A DNA stretch of 6,631 nt, from positions 1 through 6,631 of the forward strand of contig JALRCL010000593.1 of the NCBI GenBank assembly GCA_023268575.1. The letters are read 5' to 3'. The notes below the pieces were generated by a model. That model did not search any database and was not told the DNA's origin. It worked only from the letters and a program-made list of their open reading frames with translations. Below are positions 1 to 5,478 of this stretch, piece after piece. Every line of letters starts with the position of its first letter. Position 1 is the stretch's first letter. The stretch comes from Patulibacter sp. Lineage in GTDB: Bacteria; Actinomycetota; Thermoleophilia; Solirubrobacterales; Solirubrobacteraceae. Made by a program: the position numbers and the translations under genes.

Positions 1-123
1 GTAGGCGAGGATCTGGTTGGCATCCATGGCCGAGAGGCCTGCACGCACCATGGCCTCCTGCATCGAATCGGGCAGCCAGATCGATTCAGACATGCCTGGC
101 AGGAAGGACTCCGATTTTTCAAA
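1..123. other. Compositionally foreign segment joined to the ABC ATPase gene
   Basis: These bases are about 59% GC by hand count, against roughly 75% in the rest of the window, and include a T run (115-119) unlike anything nearby. The minus-strand frame in phase with the ATPase gene stays open and keeps mostly G/C third positions. From an ATG at 93-91 it reads MSESIWLPDSMQEAM and then VRAGLSAMDANQILAY, which could be the start of another gene. No good Shine-Dalgarno sequence sits at the right distance from that ATG. I do not recognise the peptide. No transposon terminal repeat can be identified because only one junction is visible. It could be an insertion, a deletion fusion, or a join made during assembly. 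Confidence 0.6.
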
Positions 124-666
124 CTGCGCGCCGAGCGGCTCGTCGAGCAGGAGGGCGCGGGGGCGGTTGACGAGGGCGCGGGCGAGCGCCGCCCGCTGCT
201 GCTGGCCGCCGGAGAGCTGGCTCGGCTTGCGCCCGGCGAGGTGCGAGAGCTGCACCTGCTCGAGGACCTCGCCGACCCGGCGCTGGACCTCGTGCTTGTC
301 GACCTTCTTGCGCTCGAGCCCGAAGGCGACGTTCTTCGCGATCGTCAGGTGCGGGAACAGCGCGTAGGACTGGAAGACCGTGTTCACCGGCCGCTTGTTC
401 GGCGGCAGCCCGGTCACGTCGCCCCCGCCGAAGAAGACCCGGCCGACGGTCGGCGTCTCGAACCCGCCGATCATCCGCAGCGTCGTCGTCTTGCCGCAGC
501 CGGACGGCCCGAGGAGCGCGTAGAACGCCCCCGACTCGAGCTCGAGCGACAGGTCGTCGATGACCACCTGGTCGCCGTAGCGCTTCGTGATGCGCTCCAG
601 CCGGATCGACCCGGCGTCGTCGGTGGCGGGCGGCGCGTCGGCCGCCGCGGGGGCCGTTCCGGTCAT
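1..666 (-). CDS. PotA-type ABC transporter ATP-binding protein, interrupted and cut by window edge
   Basis: Encodes the ATPase subunit of an importer of the spermidine/putrescine (PotA/CUT1-like) group, which would drive uptake from the cytoplasmic face of the membrane. Visible in order: Walker A GPSGCGKTT (residues 53-61, Lys59), Q-loop Gln99 in VFQSYALFPHLTI, signature LSGGQ (151-155), and Walker B ALLLDE (171-176, catalytic Glu176). The ATG at 666 is chosen because GAGAGGA lies 4 bases upstream and the fold begins soon after (SIRLERITKRYGDQ). Homology stops at Ala180: the family continues LGALD, but here LGA is followed by QFEKSESF and unrelated residues to the window start. The switch coincides with a drop in GC. 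The H-loop His and the C-terminal TOBE region of a normal protein of about 350 residues are therefore missing. The frame stays open to base 1, so this reads as a chimeric fusion. The substrate cannot be read from the ATPase alone. The family call is firm for 127-666 only. Confidence 0.85.
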   Translation of the reverse strand, partial: MTGTAPAAADAPPATDDAGSIRLERITKRYGDQVVIDDLSLELESGAFYALLGPSGCGKTTTLRMIGGFETPTVGRVFFGGGDVTGLPPNKRPVNTVFQSYALFPHLTIAKNVAFGLERKKVDKHEVQRRVGEVLEQVQLSHLAGRKPSQLSGGQQQRAALARALVNRPRALLLDEPLGAQFEKSESFLPGMSESIWLPDSMQEAMVRAGLSAMDANQILAY

Positions 667-974
667 GGGGTCCTCTCGACGCTGGGGACTGAGCGAGCGC
701 TGGGCAACCTCGCACGAGGATGGCCCGTCGCGGCGCTCGCGCATGCGGCCCGACGGACAACATCCGGACCGCGCCGGTCGCCAGGGCGGCCGGTCGACGG
801 CGTCGGCCGCGGCGAAGGAGCGGTGACGCGTGCGTCGGGGCGCAGGAGCACGCTCCGACCGTATCCCGCGTCTCGGCGCCCGCGCGCCCGGACACGCCGT
901 CGACCCCTGAGCGGCCGCGGACGACAGGGCGTCGTGCGGACCGGCACCCGGGGTGGCGCGCGGCGCGCCGCGAC
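667..974. other. Intergenic region between hydratase and ABC ATPase genes
   Basis: About 308 bases with no convincing gene. Immediately upstream of the ATPase ATG is its Shine-Dalgarno sequence (GAGAGGA, 671-677). A TACGGT hexamer on the minus strand (859-864) fits an actinobacterial -10 (TANNNT), but there is no recognisable -35 and the leader would be about 190 bases long. Just after the hydratase stop lies a GC-only palindrome, GCGGCGCGCCGC (about 962-973), which could help end transcription but could also be chance in such DNA. The open frames here give Arg/Pro/Ala-rich peptides of the kind random GC-rich DNA produces. Confidence 0.5.
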
Positions 975-1742
975 TCAGCGGCGCTCCCAGACCGGGGCGC
1001 GCTTCTCCTTGAACGCGAGCGCGCCCTCGCGCGCGTCGCGCGACAGGAGCACCGGTCCGGCGATCCGTCCCTGCTCGGCCCAGAACTGCTCCTCGGTCCA
1101 GTCGACGCCGGCCCGGAGGATCTCGTGGCTCGCCGCGACCGCGAGCGGACCGTTGGCCGCGATCCGCTCCGCGAGCGCCAGCGCGTCGGCGAGCGCCGCG
1201 CCCGGCTCGGAGACGTGGTTCACGAGCCCGAGCTCGTGCGCCCGGTCGACGTCGAGGGGGTCGCCGGTGAGGGCCAGCTCGGTGGCGACGCCCAGCGGCA
1301 GCCGCTCGGGCAGGCGGCGCAGCGCACCGCCGGCCGCGACGAGGCCACGCTTGACCTCAGGGATCCCCAGGCGGGCGTCGCGGGCGACGACGATGAGGTC
1401 GCACGCGAGCGCGAGCTCCAGACCGCCGGCCAGGGCGAAGCCCTCGACCGCGGCGATCACGGGCTTGCCCGGGCGCCCGATCGTCATGCCGGCGAACCCG
1501 CGCTCGGTCAGCGGCAGCTCGCCCCGGGCGAACGCGCCGAGGTCCATCCCGGCGCAGAAGCCGCCGCCGCTGCCCGTCAGCACGCCGACCACCAGCGCGT
1601 CGTCCTGCTCGAGCTCGATGACGGCCGCCCCGAGCGCTTCCGCCGTCGCCTTGTCGATCGCGTTGCGCTGCTCGGGCCGGTCGATCGCGATCTCGAGGAT
1701 CGCGTCGTGGCGGACGGTGCGGACGGTGGTGTCGGACCCCAT
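975..1742 (-). CDS. Enoyl-CoA hydratase/isomerase (crotonase) family protein
   Basis: A 255-residue soluble cytoplasmic protein of normal length for the crotonase superfamily. It probably adds water across 2-enoyl-CoA thioesters in beta-oxidation or related acyl-CoA breakdown. The start is typical (AILEIAIDRPEQRNAID, residues 14-30). The oxyanion-hole motif GGGFCAGMDL is at 59-68 and the second conserved block GFALAGGLELALACD at 101-115. Both glutamates that act as catalytic acid/base in mitochondrial hydratase appear to be present (Glu109 in GLELA, Glu129 in IPEVKRG), which favours a true hydratase over family members that lack one. The C-terminal helix ends EGALAFKEKRAPVWERR, as is usual. 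The ATG at 1742 has GAGG (1751-1754) 8 bases upstream. The hydrolase gene lies 66 bp upstream on the same strand with a perfect hairpin between, so co-transcription is doubtful. The exact substrate cannot be told from sequence. Confidence 0.93.
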   Translation of the reverse strand: MGSDTTVRTVRHDAILEIAIDRPEQRNAIDKATAEALGAAVIELEQDDALVVGVLTGSGGGFCAGMDLGAFARGELPLTERGFAGMTIGRPGKPVIAAVEGFALAGGLELALACDLIVVARDARLGIPEVKRGLVAAGGALRRLPERLPLGVATELALTGDPLDVDRAHELGLVNHVSEPGAALADALALAERIAANGPLAVAASHEILRAGVDWTEEQFWAEQGRIAGPVLLSRDAREGALAFKEKRAPVWERR

Positions 1743-1777
1743 GCCGGCAGCCTCGCACGTCCGCCACCGCTACGGGA

Positions 1778-1802
1778 CGGCGGGACGTGATCCGTCCCGC
1801 CG
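1778..1802 (-). terminator. Perfect 10-bp hairpin after the MBL hydrolase gene
   Basis: Arms CGGCGGGACG (1778-1787) and CGTCCCGCCG (1793-1802) are exact reverse complements around a 5-base loop. The hairpin begins 6 bases past the stop of the minus-strand hydrolase gene and about 35 bases before the hydratase start. No U-rich tract follows, which is common for intrinsic terminators in very GC-rich actinobacteria. It may instead attenuate read-through into the hydratase gene. Confidence 0.55.
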
Positions 1803-1808
1803 ATGCCC

Positions 1809-2480
1809 TCAGGCCTGCGGCAAGCGCGCCGCGAGCGCCGCCAGCGGCGCGGCCGCATCGCGCACGATCGGGCCGTGGCCGGCGAGCACGAGGCGCGGCT
1901 CGAGCGCCGCGATCTCGCGGATCGACCGGCGGTTGCGCGCGACGTCCGGGGTGAAGAGCCCGGGCGGCTCCTGCAGCCCCGGCCGCGTGGTGGCCAGCGA
2001 CATCGTGTTCACGACGTCCCCGCAGATCAGGACGCCATCGCGCTCGCGCCAGAGGCTCACGTGACCCGGGCTGTGCCCGGGCGTGTCGAGCACGACGAAG
2101 CCGGGCCCGACCTCGCTGCCGATCTCCAGCGGCTCGGTCTGCGGCACGCCCGGGAACCGGCCGTAGCGCGAGACGACCTTCTCGAGCAGCCCCGGCAGGT
2201 CGACGACCATCTCGCCCGTGCGCATGGCGGCGACGTCGCGCTCGCCGGCGAGCACCGGGACCTGCAGCGCCTCGGCGACCTTCCGGCTGCCACCGCCGTG
2301 GTCGACGTGGGCGTGCGTGACCACGTGTCGGGCCACCGCGCGGCCGCGCACGGCCTTCAGCACGCGCTTGGCCAGCGCCGCGTACCCGGCGTCGACGAGC
2401 ACGTCGCCGACGAGGTAGGCGTTGACGGCGTCGCGCGGCAGCAGCGACAGGTGGAAGACGTCCTCGGCGACCTCGCGCAT
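1809..2480 (-). CDS. Metallo-beta-lactamase-fold hydrolase, glyoxalase II-like
   Basis: A 223-residue cytoplasmic protein carrying a complete two-metal site of the metallo-beta-lactamase/glyoxalase II superfamily. HAHVDH (His56, His58, Asp60, His61) is followed by His136 in TPGHSPGH, Asp155 in LICGD and His202 in LAGHGP. Such enzymes hydrolyse thioesters, lactones or phosphodiesters. The gene does not show which, and it lacks the longer C-terminal substrate domain of classical glyoxalase II. I chose the ATG at 2480 because the fold begins at once (EDVFHLSLLPRDAVNAYLVG). The same frame stays open for about 190 more codons upstream, but those run through the divergent gene and have no family character. 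A TAGGCT hexamer 7 bases before this ATG suggests a leaderless transcript. The gene is divergent from the exported protein at 2596 and codirectional with the hydratase. Confidence 0.9.
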   Translation of the reverse strand: MREVAEDVFHLSLLPRDAVNAYLVGDVLVDAGYAALAKRVLKAVRGRAVARHVVTHAHVDHGGGSRKVAEALQVPVLAGERDVAAMRTGEMVVDLPGLLEKVVSRYGRFPGVPQTEPLEIGSEVGPGFVVLDTPGHSPGHVSLWRERDGVLICGDVVNTMSLATTRPGLQEPPGLFTPDVARNRRSIREIAALEPRLVLAGHGPIVRDAAAPLAALAARLPQA

Positions 2481-2487
2481 CGGCCGC

Positions 2488-2493
2488 AGCCTA
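2488..2493 (-). promoter_or_regulatory. Possible -10 box for leaderless MBL hydrolase transcript
   Basis: On the minus strand TAGGCT (TANNNT pattern) is followed by 7 bases and then the ATG, the spacing expected if transcription starts at or beside the start codon. No convincing -35 hexamer is seen. A hexamer this loose also turns up by chance. Confidence 0.3.
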
Positions 2494-2495
2494 CT

Positions 2496-2532
2496 GTCGC
2501 GCAGACCCCCCGCCGAGCGGCGTCCGCGCGAC
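2496..2532. promoter_or_regulatory. Inverted repeat in the divergent intergenic region
   Basis: Arms GTCGCGC (2496-2502) and GCGCGAC (2526-2532) are exact reverse complements. They enclose a second, slightly off-centre inverted repeat, CGCCGAGCGGCG (2511-2522). The element lies between two divergent genes, overlaps the expected -35 region of the hydrolase gene and lies upstream of the candidate -10 of the exported-protein gene, as an operator might. GC-rich DNA makes such arms fairly likely by chance. Confidence 0.3.
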
Positions 2533-2542
2533 GTGCCGTTGG

Positions 2543-2548
2543 TAGCGT
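2543..2548 (+). promoter_or_regulatory. Possible -10 box for the exported paralogue pair
   Basis: TAGCGT fits TANNNT and sits about 48 bases upstream of the ATG at 2596, giving a short leader that contains the Shine-Dalgarno GGGAG (2583-2587). No clear -35 is visible. Confidence 0.3.
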
Positions 2549-2595
2549 GCGGACCGGCCCGGACCCCCTCGGGCCCCTGAGCGGGAGCGCACACG

Positions 2596-3666
2596 ATGGG
2601 ACGACGACAGCGGCACGCGCGACGCGCGGCGACGACGATCGGCGGGCTGGTCCTGCTCGGGGCGCTCGCCCCGGCGGCCGCCCAGGCCGCGGGCTCGATC
2701 GACGTGCGGCTCGACGAGGCGCGGCTCTCGGTCGGCAGCGCGCGCGACATCGCCGGGATGCCCCCGACGACCCCGCAGACCCCCGAGGCCCAGGCGACCG
2801 GCGTGCTCGCCGGCGGCCTCATCGCCGACGACGGCAAGAGCTTCCTCGTGCCCCAGGCCGGCGTCCGCCTGCCGGCGGTCGGCTGGCGCTGGGGCACCGC
2901 CGACGTCCGCTTCTCCTTCGCCGCGCTCGGCCCGCTGTCCGGCGAGATCGACGCCGCGAAGGGCACGATGACGATGCGCGGGCGCTTCGACGGCACCGCG
3001 CGGATCACCGGCCTGCCGGCGAGCGAGAAGGCCGCGCCGGTCACCTGCGCCTGGTCGGGGCTGGACTTCGACTTCGGGCCGGGACCGGTGAGCGTCCCGA
3101 CCTTCGGAGTCGCCGCGCCGATCGTCTACCCGGGGACGCTCGACAACCAGAGCGGCGCCGTGGTGCTCGCGGCGGGGCGGGCGACGGAGCTGCCCCCGTT
3201 CGTCGCCACGAGCGCCAGCGGCGGCAGCCGCAGCGACGTCGAGATCTGCTCGACCCTGTCCAGCGACCTGAAGCTGCCGGCGCTGCTCGGCATGCAGCTG
3301 CGCGGCGTCGTCTCCGCGCCGGGCACGATCCCCTACCGCCCGAAGGGCACGGCGCGGCTGCGGCTGCGCTTCTCGACCATGAAGGCCGTGCGGCGCGGGC
3401 GCACCGCGCGCGTGACCGTGCGCGTGACGAACACCGGGTCGGCCGAGGCCCGCAACGTGAAGCTCGCCGCGACCGCCCCGGGCACCGTCGCGGTGACGAA
3501 TCCGCGCAAGACGATCAAGCGCCTGCGCGCGAAGCGCAGCGCCACCGTGACCTTCCGGGTCCGCACGACCGCCGAGGGCTCGCGCCGGCCGCTCGTCCGC
3601 GTCACGAGCCGGGCCGAGGGCGTGGATCCGCGCACGAGCGGCGTGCGCCTGCGCCTGACCCGGTAG
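2596..3666 (+). CDS. Exported two-domain protein, paralogue 1 (unknown function)
   Basis: I do not recognise a named family for the main domain. The 356-residue product starts with an Arg-rich signal peptide (basic 2-10, hydrophobic 15-25, likely cleavage after AQA at 31). A beta-rich domain follows (about 34-243), containing paired motifs such as RLSVGSARD, LGPLSGEID and ITGLPAS, and two cysteines (151 and 218) that match the neighbour's and may form a disulfide. The C-terminal part (about 254-352) looks like a CARDB/NEW3-type immunoglobulin-like domain (RVTVRVTNTGSAEARNVKL) and is strongly basic. No transmembrane anchor or sortase motif closes the protein, so it is probably secreted or held at the wall by charge. 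The ATG is supported by GGGAG 8 bases upstream and by the signal peptide starting at residue 1. It is followed 124 bp later by its paralogue, probably in one transcript. A structural or binding role is likely; no catalytic motif is visible. Confidence 0.85.
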   Translation: MGRRQRHARRAATTIGGLVLLGALAPAAAQAAGSIDVRLDEARLSVGSARDIAGMPPTTPQTPEAQATGVLAGGLIADDGKSFLVPQAGVRLPAVGWRWGTADVRFSFAALGPLSGEIDAAKGTMTMRGRFDGTARITGLPASEKAAPVTCAWSGLDFDFGPGPVSVPTFGVAAPIVYPGTLDNQSGAVVLAAGRATELPPFVATSASGGSRSDVEICSTLSSDLKLPALLGMQLRGVVSAPGTIPYRPKGTARLRLRFSTMKAVRRGRTARVTVRVTNTGSAEARNVKLAATAPGTVAVTNPRKTIKRLRAKRSATVTFRVRTTAEGSRRPLVRVTSRAEGVDPRTSGVRLRLTR

Positions 3667-3753
3667 CGCGTCTGCGGCGGCGAGTGGACGGCTGGCCGAG
3701 TCGGCCGCCGATCCCTCGCCGTCGCGCCCCCGGCCGCCGAACGGAGGCAGGAA

Positions 3754-3770
3754 GGGACCACCCGGGTCCC
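3754..3770 (+). promoter_or_regulatory. Small hairpin in the gap before paralogue 2
   Basis: GGGACC (3754-3759) and GGTCCC (3765-3770) can pair around a 5-base loop. A purine-rich run GGAGGCAGGAAGGG (3743-3756) overlaps its left edge, yet is over 30 bases from the ATG at 3791, too far for a normal ribosome site. The hairpin could be a weak terminator of the first paralogue or control translation of the second. Function is unproven. Confidence 0.25.
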
Positions 3771-3790
3771 CGCCCCTTCGCCCGGCAGCC

Positions 3791-4873
3791 ATGCGACGCA
3801 CCTCCACCCTCGGCCTGACCACCCTCCTCGCGCTCGGCGTCGCCGCGCCTGCGCACGCGGCGACGCCCCTGCGGATCGACCTGTCCTCGGCGACCGTCAC
3901 GGTCGGCAGCGTGCGCGACCAGGGCGGTCCGGCGACCGGCCGCCTCACCGGCACCGTCGAGGACGACGGGCGCACGGTGACGATCCCCGCGTCCGGCATC
4001 GCGCTGCCGACGTTCGAGCAGCGGTCGTCGAGCGGCCGCGCGACGATCACGCTGCGTGCCGGCGGCCCGCTGACCGGGACGCTGGACCGCGCGGGCCGCG
4101 CGATCGCGTTGCGGGGGACCTTCGACCTCGAGGTGCGCCTCGACGGACTGCCGGCGTCCCAGCACCAGGGGGCGGTCGTCTGCCGGGCCCCCGCCGTCGT
4201 CCTGCGGCTCGGCACGGCGGCGGTCTCGGTCCCGTCGCGCACGTCGGACGGCGGCACGGCCGCGCCCGTCGGATACGCCGGCGCGCTGGACCTCGACAGC
4301 GGGGCCGTGACGCTCGCGGCCCGCAGCGAGCAGCCGGTCCCGGCGACCGTCGCGGTGAGCGCCGGGTCCGGATCGGTCAGCGACGGCCAGTTCTGCACGC
4401 AGCTCAACCGGGTCCTCGGGCTGCCGGCCGCCCTCGGCGTGCGCGTCGCCGGCACGCTCACCGCGCCCGGGATCGCGTCGACCCCGTCGGTCGGCGGCGA
4501 CGCCGACTACGGGATGCTCGACGTCACCCCGGCCAAGCGCCGCAAGCCGCTGCTGCGGGTGCGGATGACGCAGCCGCCGACGGTCCGCCCCGGCCGGGTG
4601 GTGCGCGTCGCGGTGAAGGTCATGAACATCGGCCGCGGCGCGGCGACGAACGTCCGCCTGGCGGTGCGCGCGGACGGCGGCGTCCGCGTCCTGCGCCGGA
4701 CGGTGAAGCTCGGGAAGTTCGGCGCGAAGCGCTCCCGCACCATCCGGATCCCGGTCCGGACGTCGTCGCGCACGCGAACGGGCGTGCGCGTGCGCGTGCG
4801 GCTCACCGCCGACGACGCGGCGACGCGCAACCGCTCGACGGTCCTCAGCGTCGCGACGGGCCGCCGGCGCTGA
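3791..4873 (+). CDS. Exported two-domain protein, paralogue 2 (unknown function)
   Basis: A 360-residue diverged copy of the preceding gene. It has a signal peptide (MRRTSTLGL, hydrophobic 7-19, likely cleavage after AHA at 23) and then the same beta-rich domain (about 26-227). Matching blocks in the same order are ATVTVGSVRD, GGPLTGTLD, LDGLPAS and LPAALGVRVAG, plus cysteines 131 and 202 at equivalent places. The C-terminal domain (about 252-354) is CARDB-like (RVAVKVMNIGRGAATNVRL) and very rich in Arg and Val, ending GRRR. A linker containing GGDADYGML (236-243) is absent from the first copy. No Shine-Dalgarno lies close to the ATG, and the frame is open further upstream, but the signal peptide beginning at this ATG supports it. 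Its last 29 bases overlap the end of the convergent gene on the other strand. Likely secreted; molecular function unknown. Confidence 0.85.
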   Translation: MRRTSTLGLTTLLALGVAAPAHAATPLRIDLSSATVTVGSVRDQGGPATGRLTGTVEDDGRTVTIPASGIALPTFEQRSSSGRATITLRAGGPLTGTLDRAGRAIALRGTFDLEVRLDGLPASQHQGAVVCRAPAVVLRLGTAAVSVPSRTSDGGTAAPVGYAGALDLDSGAVTLAARSEQPVPATVAVSAGSGSVSDGQFCTQLNRVLGLPAALGVRVAGTLTAPGIASTPSVGGDADYGMLDVTPAKRRKPLLRVRMTQPPTVRPGRVVRVAVKVMNIGRGAATNVRLAVRADGGVRVLRRTVKLGKFGAKRSRTIRIPVRTSSRTRTGVRVRVRLTADDAATRNRSTVLSVATGRRR

Positions 4874-5384
4874 ACGAGGGGGGCCTCCTGCCGCGGTCGG
4901 ACCGGACGGCACCGGCCGCGGCCGTCCGGGCTAACGGGCAGCCGGAGGAGACCTTCACGCGCCACCAGCCGGTGAACCGGCCGACGACGCCGAGCACGGG
5001 CGTCACCTTGTAGACGTGGCAGCCCGGCTCGCCGAGGTCGCGACTCGTGAGCTTGCGGCCCTTGAACGCGCGCGGGTTCTCCCACATCGCGTCGAGCAGC
5101 AGGCGGCGCGCCTCGATCTCCGCGCTCGCGTCGCCGATCTCCGACCGGGCGTCGACGAGCGCGTCGCGGATCTCCTCGAGCTGCCCGAGCGACAGCAGCC
5201 GGGCCCCGTGGGAGCGGGTCCGCGTCCGCACGAGCGGCGAGATGTCGTGGCGCGAGCGCTCGGCCTGCGCTGCGGAGAGCTCGCGCTCGAGCCGCGCGAT
5301 CTGCTCGCGGAGCTGCTGGCGGGCGTCCGCGGCCGAGACCGCCTCGAGGGACGGCAAGGGGGTGGGTGGGTGCGTCAGCGGCAC
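4845..5384 (-). CDS. Coiled-coil protein with conserved-looking Cys C-terminal block, unknown function
   Basis: A 179-residue protein that I do not recognise. A Pro-rich start is followed by a helical, charged stretch likely to form a coiled coil (about 17-45, ADARQQLREQIARLERELSA). A second helix follows (about 66-100, LGQLEEIRDALVDARSEIGD), then a compact block with one cysteine at each end: EPGCHVYKVTPVLG (Cys122) to GWWRVKVSSGCP (Cys149). The last 25 residues are low-complexity and basic. There is no signal peptide or membrane segment, so it is probably cytoplasmic. I chose the GTG at 5384 because AAGGAGAGG lies 5 bases upstream; a longer in-frame ATG at 5498 would add an Arg-rich leader running across that site and into the next gene. 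The 3' end overlaps the convergent exported-protein gene by 29 bp. A metal- or nucleic-acid-binding adaptor is conceivable but not shown. Confidence 0.75.
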   Translation of the reverse strand: MPLTHPPTPLPSLEAVSAADARQQLREQIARLERELSAAQAERSRHDISPLVRTRTRSHGARLLSLGQLEEIRDALVDARSEIGDASAEIEARRLLLDAMWENPRAFKGRKLTSRDLGEPGCHVYKVTPVLGVVGRFTGWWRVKVSSGCPLARTAAAGAVRSDRGRRPPSFSAGGPSRR

Positions 5385-5389
5385 GTCAT

Positions 5390-5398
5390 CCTCTCCTT
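5390..5398 (-). promoter_or_regulatory. Strong Shine-Dalgarno that fixes a GTG start
   Basis: AAGGAGAGG on the minus strand, 5 bases before the GTG at 5384, is the best ribosome site in the window. It decides the GTG over the upstream in-frame ATG at 5498. The ATG embedded in the spacer (5391-5389) opens a different frame that stops after four codons. Confidence 0.7.
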
Positions 5399-5432
5399 CC
5401 TCCGCGGACCGACGCCGCCGGCCCGCGTCCCG

Positions 5433-5438
5433 ACCGTA
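5433..5438 (-). promoter_or_regulatory. Possible extended -10 box for the coiled-coil gene
   Basis: TGCTACGGT on the minus strand matches the extended -10 pattern TGNTANNNT, about 50 bases upstream of the GTG start and inside the gap after the B3/B4 gene. The same TACGGTCGG string occurs upstream of the ABC ATPase gene. No -35 is evident, but extended -10 promoters need it less. Confidence 0.35.
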
Positions 5439-5478
5439 GCACCGCCGTTCCGCGGGGACCACCGCATCCGCACCGCGA

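Noticed and set aside
663..947. 94-codon minus-strand frame whose stop overlaps the ATPase ATG (ATGA)
   Set aside because: The overlap looks like translational coupling, but the peptide is Arg-rich and featureless and the ATPase has its own Shine-Dalgarno.
954..973. GGCGCGC/GCGCGCC palindromes after the hydratase stop as a terminator
   Set aside because: They are made only of G and C with no U-tract or clear loop; the chance level in this DNA is too high to list as a terminator.
241..2064. 607-codon plus-strand open frame across the ATPase and hydratase genes
   Set aside because: It is antisense to genes with intact motifs and yields Arg/Pro/Ser-rich sequence without any fold; stops are simply rare in this GC-rich DNA.
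2481..3044. N-terminal extension of the MBL hydrolase to an ATG at 3044
   Set aside because: It would be antisense to the exported gene and adds about 190 residues with no domain; the MBL fold starts at the Met at 2480.
1803..3818. 671-codon plus-strand open frame
   Set aside because: It crosses the MBL gene in antisense and the exported gene out of frame; the product is low-complexity Arg/Ala/Pro.
2491..4461. 656-codon minus-strand open frame opposite the exported paralogues
   Set aside because: The plus-strand frames have signal peptides and aligned paralogue motifs; this one has neither.
4782..4799. Three copies of a GCGTGC hexamer
   Set aside because: It encodes the alternating Val-Arg strand of the paralogue 2 C-terminal domain; codon bias explains it without a repeat element.
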